Shown here: piece after piece, positions 40,772-50,100 of the stretch
Layout: each line of letters begins with the position of its first letter
Numbering within the stretch: position 1 is the first letter of the stretch
DNA from: Streptomyces sp. NBC_00162
GTDB lineage: Bacteria; Actinomycetota; Actinomycetes; Streptomycetales; Streptomycetaceae
Reading direction: 5' to 3'
NCBI RefSeq assembly: GCF_024611995.1
Contig: NZ_CP102509.1
Location: 6,882,001-6,946,000, forward strand
Length of the DNA stretch: 64,000 nucleotides
The notes under the pieces: model-generated
The model's database searches: none
What the model saw: the letters and a program-made list of their open reading frames with translations, nothing else
What the model was told of the DNA's origin: nothing
Made by a program: the position numbers and the translations under genes

Positions 40772-41485
40772 TCACCCCTTGGGGGCGTCCGGGTGCTCCG
40801 CGCGATACTTCTCACGGATTTCCTTCAACCGCGCCTCCTCCTTCCGCCGCGCCTCCAACTCGTCCGGCGACAGCGTCCGGTGCGGCTGCGTCCCGTCGTC
40901 GGCCGGGGGCGGCGGGTCCTCGGGGACGCAGGGCGGCACCTTCGACGCTTCGACCACTCCGAACCCCATGGCGCCGGGGTGCCTGGCCAACCGGGTCTCC
41001 GAGGGCATTTCGAGTATGAGGGTGTGCCCCGCGGGGAGAGTCTTCGCGTTGATCCTCAACACGATTCCGTTCTCGTTGGCGCTGGTCAGAGGCTCCCCCG
41101 GAACGTCGATCGCCGCCCCGGCGTACGTGGGGCACTCCGACTTGGGCTTCCCGTAGACCATCGCGACGCTGAAGCCCAACCCCCGGAGCTCACGCTCCAG
41201 GCCGGGCAGGCCATCGGGATGGAACAGCTCGACCAGGATGCTGCCGTCGTCAGCCCTGGTCAGCGTGTAGGCGTGGGCGGGGGACGCGCCGCCGCTGTCG
41301 CCGAGGACGGGGAGGGCGATGAGGCCCGCGGCCGTCGCCGCCACCGCGCCGAGGGCGAGCGACAGACGGTACCGGCGTGCCGGAGAGCGGCGGACGGGGG
41401 CGGGCCCGGGCGCGGGCCGATCCGGCATCCTCACCAGGAGCTCCGCCTTCAGCCGCTGCTCGAACGCAATGGGCCTGTTGCTCAT
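40772..41485 (-). CDS. Single-pass membrane protein, probable ECF sigma partner
   Basis: This 237-aa protein has a cytosolic N-terminus of about 40 residues, one transmembrane helix (YRLSLALGAVAATAAGLIALPVLG, about 40-62) and an exported domain of about 170 residues with two cysteines (SECPTYAG, PPCVPEDP). The C-terminal 40 residues are charged and helical. The ATG overlaps the sigma gene stop by 4 nt, the usual layout of a sigma/anti-sigma pair. No HxxxCxxC zinc motif is present, so this is not a classical ZAS anti-sigma factor. Confidence 0.75.
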   Translation of the reverse strand: MSNRPIAFEQRLKAELLVRMPDRPAPGPAPVRRSPARRYRLSLALGAVAATAAGLIALPVLGDSGGASPAHAYTLTRADDGSILVELFHPDGLPGLERELRGLGFSVAMVYGKPKSECPTYAGAAIDVPGEPLTSANENGIVLRINAKTLPAGHTLILEMPSETRLARHPGAMGFGVVEASKVPPCVPEDPPPPADDGTQPHRTLSPDELEARRKEEARLKEIREKYRAEHPDAPKG

Positions 41486-42066
41486 CGGGCCACCTTCAAC
41501 TGGTGTTCAAGGGCCGTCCGCTGGACCTGCTCCGGGGCGCGCAAGGCGCGCCGGGCGCGGTGCAGGCGGACCCGGATCGTCGCCTGGCTGACGCCGAGGG
41601 CCTGCGCGGCCTCGGCCGGGGTGAGACCGTCGACGACGACCAGGTCGAGGGCGGCCCGCAGCGGCTCGGACAGGGCGGCATGCCGATCGGCCAGGGCCCG
41701 GAAGGCCCGCTGGGCGTCGATCCGTTCCTCTATCGCGGCGACGTCCTGGTCGTCGAGGAGCCGTCGGCCGCTGAGACGTGCGAGGGCGCCGCTCTCGCGG
41801 GCCACGCCGCGGGCGTGCCCCGACAGGATGTTGCGGGCTATCCCGTACAGCCAGGCGATCGGCACTCCCCGGTCGGGCCGGTAGCCGGCGGCCGCCCCCA
41901 TCGCGGCGAGGAAGATGTCCGCCGTCAGGTCCGCCGCCAGGTGCGGGTCGGCGACCCGGCGGGTGACGAAGCCGAGGACGGCGTCGACGTGTTCCTCGTA
42001 GAACGCCCCGAACCCCGCGGGTGTGGTGAGATCCGGGGGTCCGGTCTCCTGTCGTGGGCTGCGCAC
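41482..42066 (-). CDS. ECF sigma factor
   Basis: This 194-aa ECF sigma factor has region 2 at residues 20-90 (YEEHVDAVLGFVTRRVADPHLAADLTADIFLAAM and IAWLYGIARNILSGHARG) and region 4 at about 125-185 (LSEPLRAALDLVVVDGLTPAEAAQALGVSQATIRVRLHRARR). The GTG start at 42066 follows GGGAGG with 5-nt spacing. It is translationally coupled to a membrane protein that probably controls it. No autoregulatory promoter motif could be named with confidence. Confidence 0.93.
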   Translation of the reverse strand: MRSPRQETGPPDLTTPAGFGAFYEEHVDAVLGFVTRRVADPHLAADLTADIFLAAMGAAAGYRPDRGVPIAWLYGIARNILSGHARGVARESGALARLSGRRLLDDQDVAAIEERIDAQRAFRALADRHAALSEPLRAALDLVVVDGLTPAEAAQALGVSQATIRVRLHRARRALRAPEQVQRTALEHQLKVAR

Positions 42067-42138
42067 CCGGTCCTCCCGTGAGTTCGGGACCCGGACGGTC
42101 CCTTCAACCAGTTCTTGACCGAAGGCCTTTCGAACGTT

Positions 42139-43005
42139 TCATCGGGAGCGCGTGAACCGTACGGGAACCCCCGGCCGCGCCTGCGCCGCCGCGTCCAGGG
42201 CCCGGCCCGGCGGGACCACGCCCACCACCGGGTAGCCGCCCGTCACCGGGTGGTCGGCCAGGAACACCACCGGCAGGCCGTCCGGCGGGACCTGGACCGC
42301 GCCCAGGACCATGCCCTCGCTCGGCAGTTCGCCCTCCCGGGCCCGGACCAGCGGTGCGCCCGCCTCCGTGCGCAGGCCGATGCGGTTGGACATCGGCGAC
42401 ACCCGGAACACCGAACGCCACAGCCCGGCCAGCGAAGCCTGCGTGAACCAGTCCGCCCGCGGCCCCAGCCGCAGCGGGAGCAGCAGTTCCGAAGGCGCCG
42501 CGGGCAGTCCGCAGGCATCCGCCGCCGGGACCGGGTCCGGGCCCGGCGGGGCGACCGGCAGCAGGGTCCCGGCCGACAGGACCGGCGGCCCCAGGCCCGA
42601 CAGCAGGTCCGTCGAGCGACTGCCCAGGACCGGCGGGACGCCGAGGCCCCCCCGCACCGCGACGTAGCTGCGCAGCCCCGACTCCGCCCGGCCCACCTCG
42701 AGCTCCGCTCCGGCCGGCAGCCTGACCGCGGCTCCCCAGGCCACCGGGCGGCCGGCCGCTCGTACGGAACAGGGCGCGCCCGTGACCGCCACGGTGACCG
42801 GAGCCAGGGCCCGGAGCCCGACCCCGTCGAGGGTCGTCTCCAGCGCCGCCGCGTCCGGGGCGTTGCCGAGCAGCCGGTTGGCCAGCGCGTACGCCGCCGT
42901 GTCCAGGGCTCCCGAGCGCGGGACCCCGAGGTGCGCGTATCCCGGGCGGCCCCGGTCCTGGACCGTGGTCAGCGCTCCCGGCCGCACCACCAGCAGCCCG
43001 GTCAT
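42139..43005 (-). CDS. pxpC: 5-oxoprolinase subunit PxpC (carboxyltransferase-like)
   Basis: This 288-aa protein of the biotin-dependent carboxyltransferase / allophanate hydrolase subunit 2 fold shows VRPGALTTVQDRGRPGYAHLGVPRSGALD at the start and the central YVAVRGGLGVPPVLGSRSTDL, both signature segments. With PxpA and PxpB it forms the prokaryotic ATP-dependent 5-oxoprolinase that opens 5-oxoproline to glutamate. The ATG overlaps the pxpB stop (ATGA). It ends the operon. A C-terminal VTGGYPVVGVV is also typical. Confidence 0.93.
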   Translation of the reverse strand: MTGLLVVRPGALTTVQDRGRPGYAHLGVPRSGALDTAAYALANRLLGNAPDAAALETTLDGVGLRALAPVTVAVTGAPCSVRAAGRPVAWGAAVRLPAGAELEVGRAESGLRSYVAVRGGLGVPPVLGSRSTDLLSGLGPPVLSAGTLLPVAPPGPDPVPAADACGLPAAPSELLLPLRLGPRADWFTQASLAGLWRSVFRVSPMSNRIGLRTEAGAPLVRAREGELPSEGMVLGAVQVPPDGLPVVFLADHPVTGGYPVVGVVPPGRALDAAAQARPGVPVRFTRSR

Positions 43006-43619
43006 CGGCCCGCCTCCGTGAACCGCACCCGCACCCCCGGCGCGAACAGCGCAGCCGGATCCCGTTGCGGGTCCCAGAGCACCGCGTCCGTGGACCCGAC
43101 CAGCTGCCAGCCGCCGGGGGAGGAGCGCGGGTACACCCCCGCGTACTCCCCGGCGAGGGCCAGCGAGCCCGCCGGGACGGCCGTACGGGGCGTGGCCCGC
43201 CGGGGCAGGCGGAAGCGCTCCGGGAGCCCGGTCAGATAGCCGAAGCCGGGCGCGAACCCGCAGAAGGCCACCCGGAAGACGGTGTCGCCGACGATGCCCG
43301 CGACCGCCCGCGGGGCCACCCCCCACAGCCGCGCCACCTCCGCCAGGTCCGGCCCGTCGTACCGCACCGGGACGGTGATCAGGGGGCCCTGCGCCTCCGC
43401 GAGCGGCGGCACCTCCCAGCGGGCGATCCGGGCGCCCAGCCCGGCGGGGTCCCGTACGCCGTCCAGCAGTACCGTCCGCGCGGCGGGCACGAGGTCCCGT
43501 ACGGGACCCAGCTCGCCCGCGTCCCGGCGCCGCAGCAGTTCGGCGTGGAGCGCGGCCACCTCCGCGGCCGAGTCCACCTCGATCAGCAGCGCCTCCCCGC
43601 CGGCCACGAGGGTCCTCAC
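43002..43619 (-). CDS. pxpB: 5-oxoprolinase subunit PxpB
   Basis: This 205-aa protein of the allophanate hydrolase subunit 1 (KipI) family has VPVRYDGPDLAEVARLWGV, FRVAFCGFAPGFGYLTGLPE, which is the hallmark motif, and LPRRATPRTAVPAGSLALAGEYAGVYP. It activates 5-oxoproline hydrolysis together with PxpC. GTG 43619 overlaps the pxpA stop (GTGA); the open frame extends further upstream but homologues start here. KipI itself inhibits sporulation kinase in Bacillus, but the operon context favours the 5-oxoprolinase role. Confidence 0.92.
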   Translation of the reverse strand: MRTLVAGGEALLIEVDSAAEVAALHAELLRRRDAGELGPVRDLVPAARTVLLDGVRDPAGLGARIARWEVPPLAEAQGPLITVPVRYDGPDLAEVARLWGVAPRAVAGIVGDTVFRVAFCGFAPGFGYLTGLPERFRLPRRATPRTAVPAGSLALAGEYAGVYPRSSPGGWQLVGSTDAVLWDPQRDPAALFAPGVRVRFTEAGR

Positions 43620-44398
43620 GCGAAGGCCTCCACCCGGACCCCGGCCGCGCCCAGCGCCGCGCGGACCCGGCGCGCGAGGTCCGCGGCCCCCGGGGTGTCC
43701 CCGTGCAGGCACAGCGAGCGGGCGGCGACGGGGACCGGGGACCCGTCGGCCGCCGTGACCGTCCCCTCCGTCGCCATCCGTACGGCCCGCGCCACCACGG
43801 CGTCCGGATCGTGCACCACCGACCCCGGCTCGGTGCGCGGCACCAGCGTCCCGGCTGGCGTGTAGGCGCGGTCCGCGAAGGCCTCCGGCACGGGGGACAG
43901 CCCCGCCTCCGCGGCGGCCGCGAGCAGCAGGGAGCCCGGGAGGCCGAGTACGGGCAGGGTGCCCCCGGCCGTCAGGACCCCCGCGACCACCGCGGCGGCC
44001 TGGCCGGCGTCGTGGACGGTGCGGTTGTAGAGCGCGCCGTGCGGTTTCACGTACGACACCCGGGAGCCGGCGGCCCGCGCGAACACCTCCAGCGCCCCGA
44101 TCTGGTAGGCCACCTCGTCCGCGAGCTCACCGGGCGGCACGTCCATCGAGCGCCGCCCGAAGCCCGCCAGGTCGCGGTAGGAGACCTGCGCGCCGATCCG
44201 TACGCCCCGCTCGGCCGCCAGCTCGCAGACCCGGCGCATGATGGACGGGTCCCCGGCATGGAAACCGCAGGCGACGTTGGCGCTCGTGACGACGGACAGC
44301 AGGGCCTCGTCGTCCGTGAGCGTCCAGCGCCCGAAGCCCTCGCCGAGGTCGGCGTTGAGGTCGATCGCCGCCTCGGTGGGTGTGATCATGGAAGCCAT
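43616..44398 (-). CDS. pxpA: 5-oxoprolinase subunit PxpA
   Basis: This 260-aa LamB/YcsF family protein has IDLNADLGEGFGRW at the N-terminus, SANVACGFHAGDP, SYRDLAGFGRRSM and SYVKPHGALYN, all family signatures with the putative metal-binding His/Asp residues. It is the catalytic subunit of 5-oxoprolinase. The start is ATG 44398; ATG 44389 is a close alternative. It is the first gene of the pxpABC operon and diverges from the SMC-like operon, sharing a 118-bp promoter region. Confidence 0.94.
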   Translation of the reverse strand: MASMITPTEAAIDLNADLGEGFGRWTLTDDEALLSVVTSANVACGFHAGDPSIMRRVCELAAERGVRIGAQVSYRDLAGFGRRSMDVPPGELADEVAYQIGALEVFARAAGSRVSYVKPHGALYNRTVHDAGQAAAVVAGVLTAGGTLPVLGLPGSLLLAAAAEAGLSPVPEAFADRAYTPAGTLVPRTEPGSVVHDPDAVVARAVRMATEGTVTAADGSPVPVAARSLCLHGDTPGAADLARRVRAALGAAGVRVEAFA

Positions 44399-44479
44399 GC
44401 GGTGAGCGTAGAACAGGCCTGCCGTCGTGATCCCGGTAGCCGGGGACGATCCGCGGACGATCCGGCCGAACCATGCCGT

Positions 44480-44510
44480 TTGGGATGTTGTCAGGGTCAG
44501 CGCCTAGTCT
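44480..44510 (+). promoter_or_regulatory. Promoter of the SMC-like operon, probably leaderless
   Basis: TTGGGA (44480-44485) and TAGTCT (44505-44510) are a -35/-10 pair with 19-bp spacing. The -10 is followed 6 nt later by GTG 44517, so transcription should start at or next to the start codon and give a leaderless mRNA. Confidence 0.55.
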
Positions 44511-44516
44511 TTGTCC

Positions 44517-46022
44517 GTGACTCTCCCCGCCCCGGCGAAGACCCTTCCGTCCCCGGCGCCGGGCCCGGCCGCCGACGAGGGCCTGGCCCGGCGGCTGCGC
44601 GCCCTCGCCTGCACCGCACCGCTGCACGACCTCGACGTACGCAAGGCCAATCTGGCGGGCGAGTACGGGGTCTACGCGATGGCGGAGGTCGCGCTGGCCG
44701 CGATCGACCTGGTCACGCTCAACATGGACTTCGACACCGGCGCCGACCACGAGCAGATAGTGGCCAGACTGCTCCCGCGCGTCGCAGCCCAGGCCCCGGC
44801 CCGGCCCGCGGCCGAGCACGAGCGGGTGGCCCGCTGGGTGCTGGAGAACCTGATCAACGTCGGCAGCGTGGACCGCGGCTTCCGCGCGATCTACGGCACC
44901 TTCGGCCCGGACGGCGTCTACGTCCGGCGCGACTACGACTTCAAGCTGATCGAGGAGGTGCCGGGGTACGGCGGCGCGGTCTACCTGCGCACCACCGACG
45001 AGGCCGTCAACGTGCTGGTCGGAGCCCTCGACACCGACGTGACCAGCGCCCAGATCGCGGCCGAGGTCAAGCTGGAGGTGCTGATCAGCCGCGGCCGGCT
45101 GGCGGACGCCCAACTCGCCGCCGAGCAGGCCCGGTACCGGACGGTCCAGTACGCGGAGACCCTGCGCCGCACCCTGGACGCGACGCGGCGCAACGTCCGG
45201 GCGGTGGACTGGCTCCAGTCCGTCCCCGACATGATCGACGAGGCCCTCGACCACGTCGCCGACCGCTACCGCCACGAGAACGCGATCCTGACCAACATCC
45301 GCAGGGCGCGCGACGAGGCCGAGGAGCCGGAGAGCAAGCGGCGCGCCGCCGAACTCGTCGACATCGTCAAGGACTGCATCCGCCGCCACACCCAGCTCCA
45401 GTCCCGGCTCCTGGACGCCGGGCCGCTCTTCCGCGCCGAGCAGGACCGCCAGGCCTTCGCCGCCCCCGCGCCGCGCTCCGGCATCGATCTGTACGGCCAG
45501 CTGGTGGCCCCGCTGCTGCCGCTCCCGCTGGAACGGGCGCGCCGGGTGACGGACGCCTTCTTCGCCTCCGGCGCGGGCCTGCGCACGCCGGTCTCGGTGC
45601 GGGTGGGGGACCTGGTCGACATACTGCTCACCCCGCCCGTGGAGCGGGAGCACCTCGGTGCGGAGATGCCCGAGCCGGATCTCATCGCGACCCCGGACGA
45701 CAGCCGCTTCAGCGAGGAGCAGCTCGCCGCCGCGATGGAGCTCCTGGACCTGCCGCACGACGCCCCGCGCCGGCTGTCCGGCCTCCTCGCGGAGGCCCGC
45801 CGCAGCGACCCCGACCTGCCGTACCTGGTGGCCCTGCTGGCGGTCCACGCGGCGAGCCCGGCCGTCGGCACGGCCTACCGCCAGGGCGAGGAGCGGCTGC
45901 TCTTCGCGGTGGACGACGGCACCCAGCTCGACGACCCCGAGTTCGGCGGCGCGGACCTGATCGTCGGCACCGCCCTCCTGGACGCGGCCGGGATGGCCGC
46001 CGACCGCTCGGAGGCGGCATGA
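44517..46022 (+). CDS. Kleisin/MukF-like protein of an SMC-like operon
   Basis: This protein of about 501 aa is mostly helical. The N-terminal part (residues 20-130) looks like a winged-helix/dimer region (LYDLDVRKA-type start, VARWVLENLINVGS). A long coiled-coil segment at about 185-300 (EVLISRGRLADAQLAAEQARYRTVQYAETLRRTLDATRRNV) is followed by a C-terminal helical domain. Order and size fit the MukF/MksF kleisin position upstream of an E-like and an SMC-like gene. GTG 44517 is preferred over TTG 44511 because it fits a leaderless transcript. The family assignment rests on context and remote resemblance. Confidence 0.75.
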   Translation: MTLPAPAKTLPSPAPGPAADEGLARRLRALACTAPLHDLDVRKANLAGEYGVYAMAEVALAAIDLVTLNMDFDTGADHEQIVARLLPRVAAQAPARPAAEHERVARWVLENLINVGSVDRGFRAIYGTFGPDGVYVRRDYDFKLIEEVPGYGGAVYLRTTDEAVNVLVGALDTDVTSAQIAAEVKLEVLISRGRLADAQLAAEQARYRTVQYAETLRRTLDATRRNVRAVDWLQSVPDMIDEALDHVADRYRHENAILTNIRRARDEAEEPESKRRAAELVDIVKDCIRRHTQLQSRLLDAGPLFRAEQDRQAFAAPAPRSGIDLYGQLVAPLLPLPLERARRVTDAFFASGAGLRTPVSVRVGDLVDILLTPPVEREHLGAEMPEPDLIATPDDSRFSEEQLAAAMELLDLPHDAPRRLSGLLAEARRSDPDLPYLVALLAVHAASPAVGTAYRQGEERLLFAVDDGTQLDDPEFGGADLIVGTALLDAAGMAADRSEAA

Positions 46023-46198
46023 CGGCCGCCGCCGCCCCGGCCGGGCGGTGCGGGGGAGCCGTCCTGCCCGCCCGAGCGGCTCTGCCCGCCGGAGCCACCT
46101 TGCCCGCCGGAGCGGCTCCGCCCGCCCTGCCCGCCGCCGCGGTCCTGCCCGCTTCTCCATACACAGCCACCCCCACCGCCGAGGAGACCCGCCCGTGA
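46019..46198 (+). CDS. Possible 59-aa linker ORF with LPAGA repeats
   Basis: A frame from ATG 46019 overlaps the kleisin stop (ATGA), and its own TGA (46196-46198) overlaps the next start (GTGA). It encodes a Pro/Ala-rich peptide with repeats (LPARAALPAGATLPAGAAP). It could be a coupling device between the two genes or chance in GC-rich DNA. Product function unknown. Confidence 0.3.
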   Translation: MTAAAAPAGRCGGAVLPARAALPAGATLPAGAAPPALPAAAVLPASPYTATPTAEETRP

Positions 46199-47097
46199 GC
46201 GACCACCACGCCGAGCACCCCGCGTGGAGCGAGCCCGACGCGCCGTCGGCTCCCGTCGCGCCCGCCACCGCAGGGACCCTCACCCCCGCCGATGCCGCCG
46301 ACGCGGCCCGGCTCGTCGCCTTCGGGCTGCAGCCCAAGCTCCTCCCCGCCCGTGATGCCGAGTACGCGGAGCTGCTGCGCCGCTACCGCGAGGACCCCGC
46401 CTTCGGCCGCCTCGCCGACGCCGTCGCCACCGGCCTCGGCCTCGTCGTCCTGGAGGTGTCCCCGCGCGCCGGCATGGCCGTGGCCGCCGGTGAGGACTCC
46501 GTCTTCGCCGTCCGCATGGGCGACTACGCCCGCCGTACCGCCGCCGACTCCGCCGACCGCTTCCTGCACGGCCTCGCCCACCTCGCCGTCGCCGCCCTCG
46601 CCTTCCCCCGCCCCGAGGACCTCGCCGACGACGGCTACATCGGCCGCATCACCGTCAACGGCGTCGACGCCTTCGTCCGGCAGACCTGCCGCCGCCTCGA
46701 GGAGCGGGCCGAGGAGCTCGGCGAGAACACCGACCCCGCCTCCGACGCCCCCGGCCTGGAGGCAGCCTGGCGCGTCTACGCCCGCCGCAGCGCGACCGGC
46801 GCCACCAAGGACGCCCGCCGCCTCGCCGGTTCCACCACCGGCATCGTCGGCAAGGCCGCCGCCTTCCTCACCGAGTCCGGCTTCCTCCAGCGCACCGGGG
46901 ACGACGCCGGAGGTACGTACCGCACCACCCCCCGCTACCAGCTCCAGGTCCGCGACATGGCGGGCAGCGCGGCCATGGCCGAACTCCTGGAACTGGGCGT
47001 GGTCCCCGTCAGCGACGGCTCCGCCACCCTGCTGCCGCCACCCGAGGGCGACGACCTGGAGCTCGCGGCCGACGCTGGCCTGCCGTTCCACGCCTGA
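46195..47097 (+). CDS. MukE/MksE-like winged-helix protein of the SMC-like operon
   Basis: This 300-aa protein has a disordered N-terminus of about 30 residues, a central helical region, and a winged-helix-like C-terminal part (GSTTGIVGKAAAFLTESGFLQRTGDDAGGTYRTTPRYQLQVRDMA, about residues 215-265). Small winged-helix E subunits accompany the kleisin in MukBEF/Mks/Wadjet systems, and this gene has that place in the order. GTG 46195 follows GAGGAG with 8-nt spacing. The open frame continues upstream but is proline-rich and unlikely to be translated. Confidence 0.72.
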   Translation: MSDHHAEHPAWSEPDAPSAPVAPATAGTLTPADAADAARLVAFGLQPKLLPARDAEYAELLRRYREDPAFGRLADAVATGLGLVVLEVSPRAGMAVAAGEDSVFAVRMGDYARRTAADSADRFLHGLAHLAVAALAFPRPEDLADDGYIGRITVNGVDAFVRQTCRRLEERAEELGENTDPASDAPGLEAAWRVYARRSATGATKDARRLAGSTTGIVGKAAAFLTESGFLQRTGDDAGGTYRTTPRYQLQVRDMAGSAAMAELLELGVVPVSDGSATLLPPPEGDDLELAADAGLPFHA

Positions 47098-47160
47098 GCC
47101 ACCTGCCCCGCGTACCGAGAACGCACCGAGTACACCGAGAAACAACGAGAGTCCCCCGCC

Positions 47161-50100
47161 ATGTACGAGCTGTCCCGGATCCGCCTCTACTCCATCGGGC
47201 CCGCCGGTGCGCGCTACGCCGACACCGTGCTCGACCTGCGCGGAGTCGGCGAGCCGGTGCCCCACCCGGCACCCGCGCAGGCGGAGTTCTTCGAGGACGA
47301 GCCCACCGGCCCGCCGCGCCGCCCGGCGCCCGCCGGCGTGCTCTTCCTGGAGAACGGCGGCGGCAAGTCCGTCCTGCTCAAGCTGATCTTCTCGGTGATG
47401 CTCCCCGGCCACCGCAACACCCTCGGCGGCGCCAGCTCCGGCGTACTGCGCAAGTTCCTGCTCGCCGACGACTGCGGCCACGTCGCCCTGGAATGGCAGC
47501 ACACCCAGACCGGCGAGTGCCTGGTCGTCGGCAAGGTCAGCGAATGGCGCGGCCGCCAGGTCTCCAACGACCCGCGCAAGTTCGCCGAGGCCTGGTACTC
47601 CTTCCGCCCCGGTCCGGGCCTCGGCCTCGACAACCTGCCCGTCGCCGAGGCCACCGCCGTGCGCCCGCCCGTCGAAGGCGCCTCCGGCGCCCAGGGCCGC
47701 CGCCGCACGATGAAGGGCTTCCGCGACGCCCTCACCGAGGCCGGCAAGGCCTACCCGCACCTCGAGGTCTGCTTCGAGGAGATCCACGACCGCTGGAACG
47801 AGCACCTCACCGAACTCGGCCTGGACCCCGAACTCTTCCGCTACCAGCGCGAGATGAACGCCGACGAGGGCGAGGCCGCCGGCCTCTTCGCGGTCAAGAA
47901 GGACTCCGACTTCACCGACCTGCTGCTGCGCGCCGTCACCGACACCCGCGACACGGACGGCCTCGCCGACCTCGTCCACGGCTTCGGCAACAAGCTCGGC
48001 CGCCGCGCCGAGCTGATGGCCGAACGGGACTTCACCGCGGGCTCGGTGGACCTCCTGGGACGCATCGTCGAGGCCACCGGGACCCGCTCCCGGCTGCGCG
48101 ACGTCCACGCGGGCGCCGAGCGCCGCACGCGCACCCTCGCCCGGCGGCTGTCCGCCCGCGCCACCGAGGAGCGCGGCCGCGCCGCCGACCTCGCCCAGCG
48201 CGTCACCGGCGCCGCCCACGAGGTCACCGCCGCCGAATCCGCCCGCGCCCGCAGCGCCGCCGTCTCCGCCGAACTCGCTTACCGGCACGCCTCGCTGGCC
48301 CTGACCGTCGCCGACAAGGCCGCCGCCGCCCAGCGCCGCGAACTCCTCGAGGCGCGCACGCTGCACTCCGCGTGGCAGACCGCCGAGACCGTACTGCGCC
48401 ACCGCGCCGCCGCCGACCGCTCCGCCCGGGTCGCCGCCGCGATCCTGGAGGCCGAGCGGGACGCCGCCCCGGCACTGGCCGCGCGCGCCACGGCCGCCAC
48501 CGACCTCGTACGGGCCCTGCACACCGCCGCCGAGCACGGCGAGCGGGTGGCCAACGAGGAGGAAGAACGTTCCGCGGTCCTCCAGGCCACCGGCGAGGCC
48601 GCGCACCGCGACGCCACCGCCGCCGCGACGGCCGCCCAGCGGGCCCGCAGCGAGGCCGAACACCTCCGCTCGCGCCTCGGGGAGGTCCAGCAGGAGACCG
48701 CCGAGGCCGTCCGCGCCGGCTGGCTCGACGACTCCGCGCCCGACGCCGACCCGGCCCGGGCCGCGCTGGCCGCCACCGACGCCGAGAAGACCGCCGTCGC
48801 CGCCTGGGACGAGTCCCGCGAGGCCGCGCGCGCCGCCTCCGACGCCGCCCGCGAGGCCGCCGCCGCGGAAGCCCGCGCCGAACTCACCGCCGCCCGCGCC
48901 GCGGACGCCGCCGACGCGGCCGAAGCCGCCCACGACGGCGAACGCCGCACCGCCACGGCCCTCGCGGCCGCACCGCGGCTGGCCGAGCTCCTCGGCCTCC
49001 CCGCCGCCGCGGACGCCGAGGTCCCCGGCCCGCGCACGGGCGACGCCTCCGCCGGCGGCACGTCCGCCGTGCGCGGGCAGCACCACCCCGACAGCCCCTC
49101 CGGAGGGCTCTCGGCCGAGGACCTCGACCGGGGCGCCGACGAGCTGCGCACCCTGCTCACCGACGGAGTCGCCGCGGCGGAACGGCAGTTGTTCGAGCTG
49201 CGCACCGCCGCCGCCGACGACGCCCGCATCCTCGGCGCGCTCGGCGACGGCGGACTGCTGCCGCCCGGCCCCGACGTCCTCGCCACCGTCGAGTACCTCG
49301 GCGAACACGGCATCCCGGCCCTCCCCGGCTGGCGCTACCTCGCCCAGTCCGTGGACCCCGCCGACCACGCGGCCGTCCTCGCGGCCCGCCCCGAACTCGT
49401 CGACGGCGTCGTCATCACCGACCCCGACACCCACAGCCGCGCCCGCGAGGTCCTCTCCGGCGCCGCCCTGCTGCCCCGCTCCACCGTCGCCGTCGGCACG
49501 GCCGCCGCCCTGCTGGCGCCGGTGGCGCCCGTGGACGCCGATTCGGCGGTGTCCAGCATTTTCATCGTGTCGCCGAACCCGGCCATGCACGACGAGCACG
49601 CCGCCGACGAGGAGCGCCAGGCACTGCGCACCCGCGCCACCGCCCGCGACACCGAGATCCGCGAGCTGGCCGCCCGCCTCGCCGGGGACCGCGAGCTCGC
49701 CGCCCGCCTCGCCTCCTGGCGCACCGGCTGCCCGCCCGGCCGCCTCGCCGAGCTCGCGCAGCAGGCCGAGGCCGCCCGTGCGTTCGCCGAGGAGGCCGAT
49801 GCCGAGCTCGCGGAGGCCCGTACCGTACGCGCCGAGGCCGACGAGGCCGCCGCCGACGCCGCCCGCGTGCGCGACGAGCGCCAGGACACCGCCCAGCGGG
49901 CCCGCCGCGTCGCCGACGCCCTCGCCGGCCTCGCCTTCCGCCTGCGCGAACGCGCCGGCTGGCAGGCCCGGCTCCGCGAACTCGCCGACGACGCCGCCGA
50001 GTCCGAGGCCCGCGCCGAGGTCTGCCTGGACCGGGCCCGCGCCGCCGACGAGGACCGCCGCGCTGCCCAGCGCGCCGCCGACGACGCCCGCCGCACCGCC

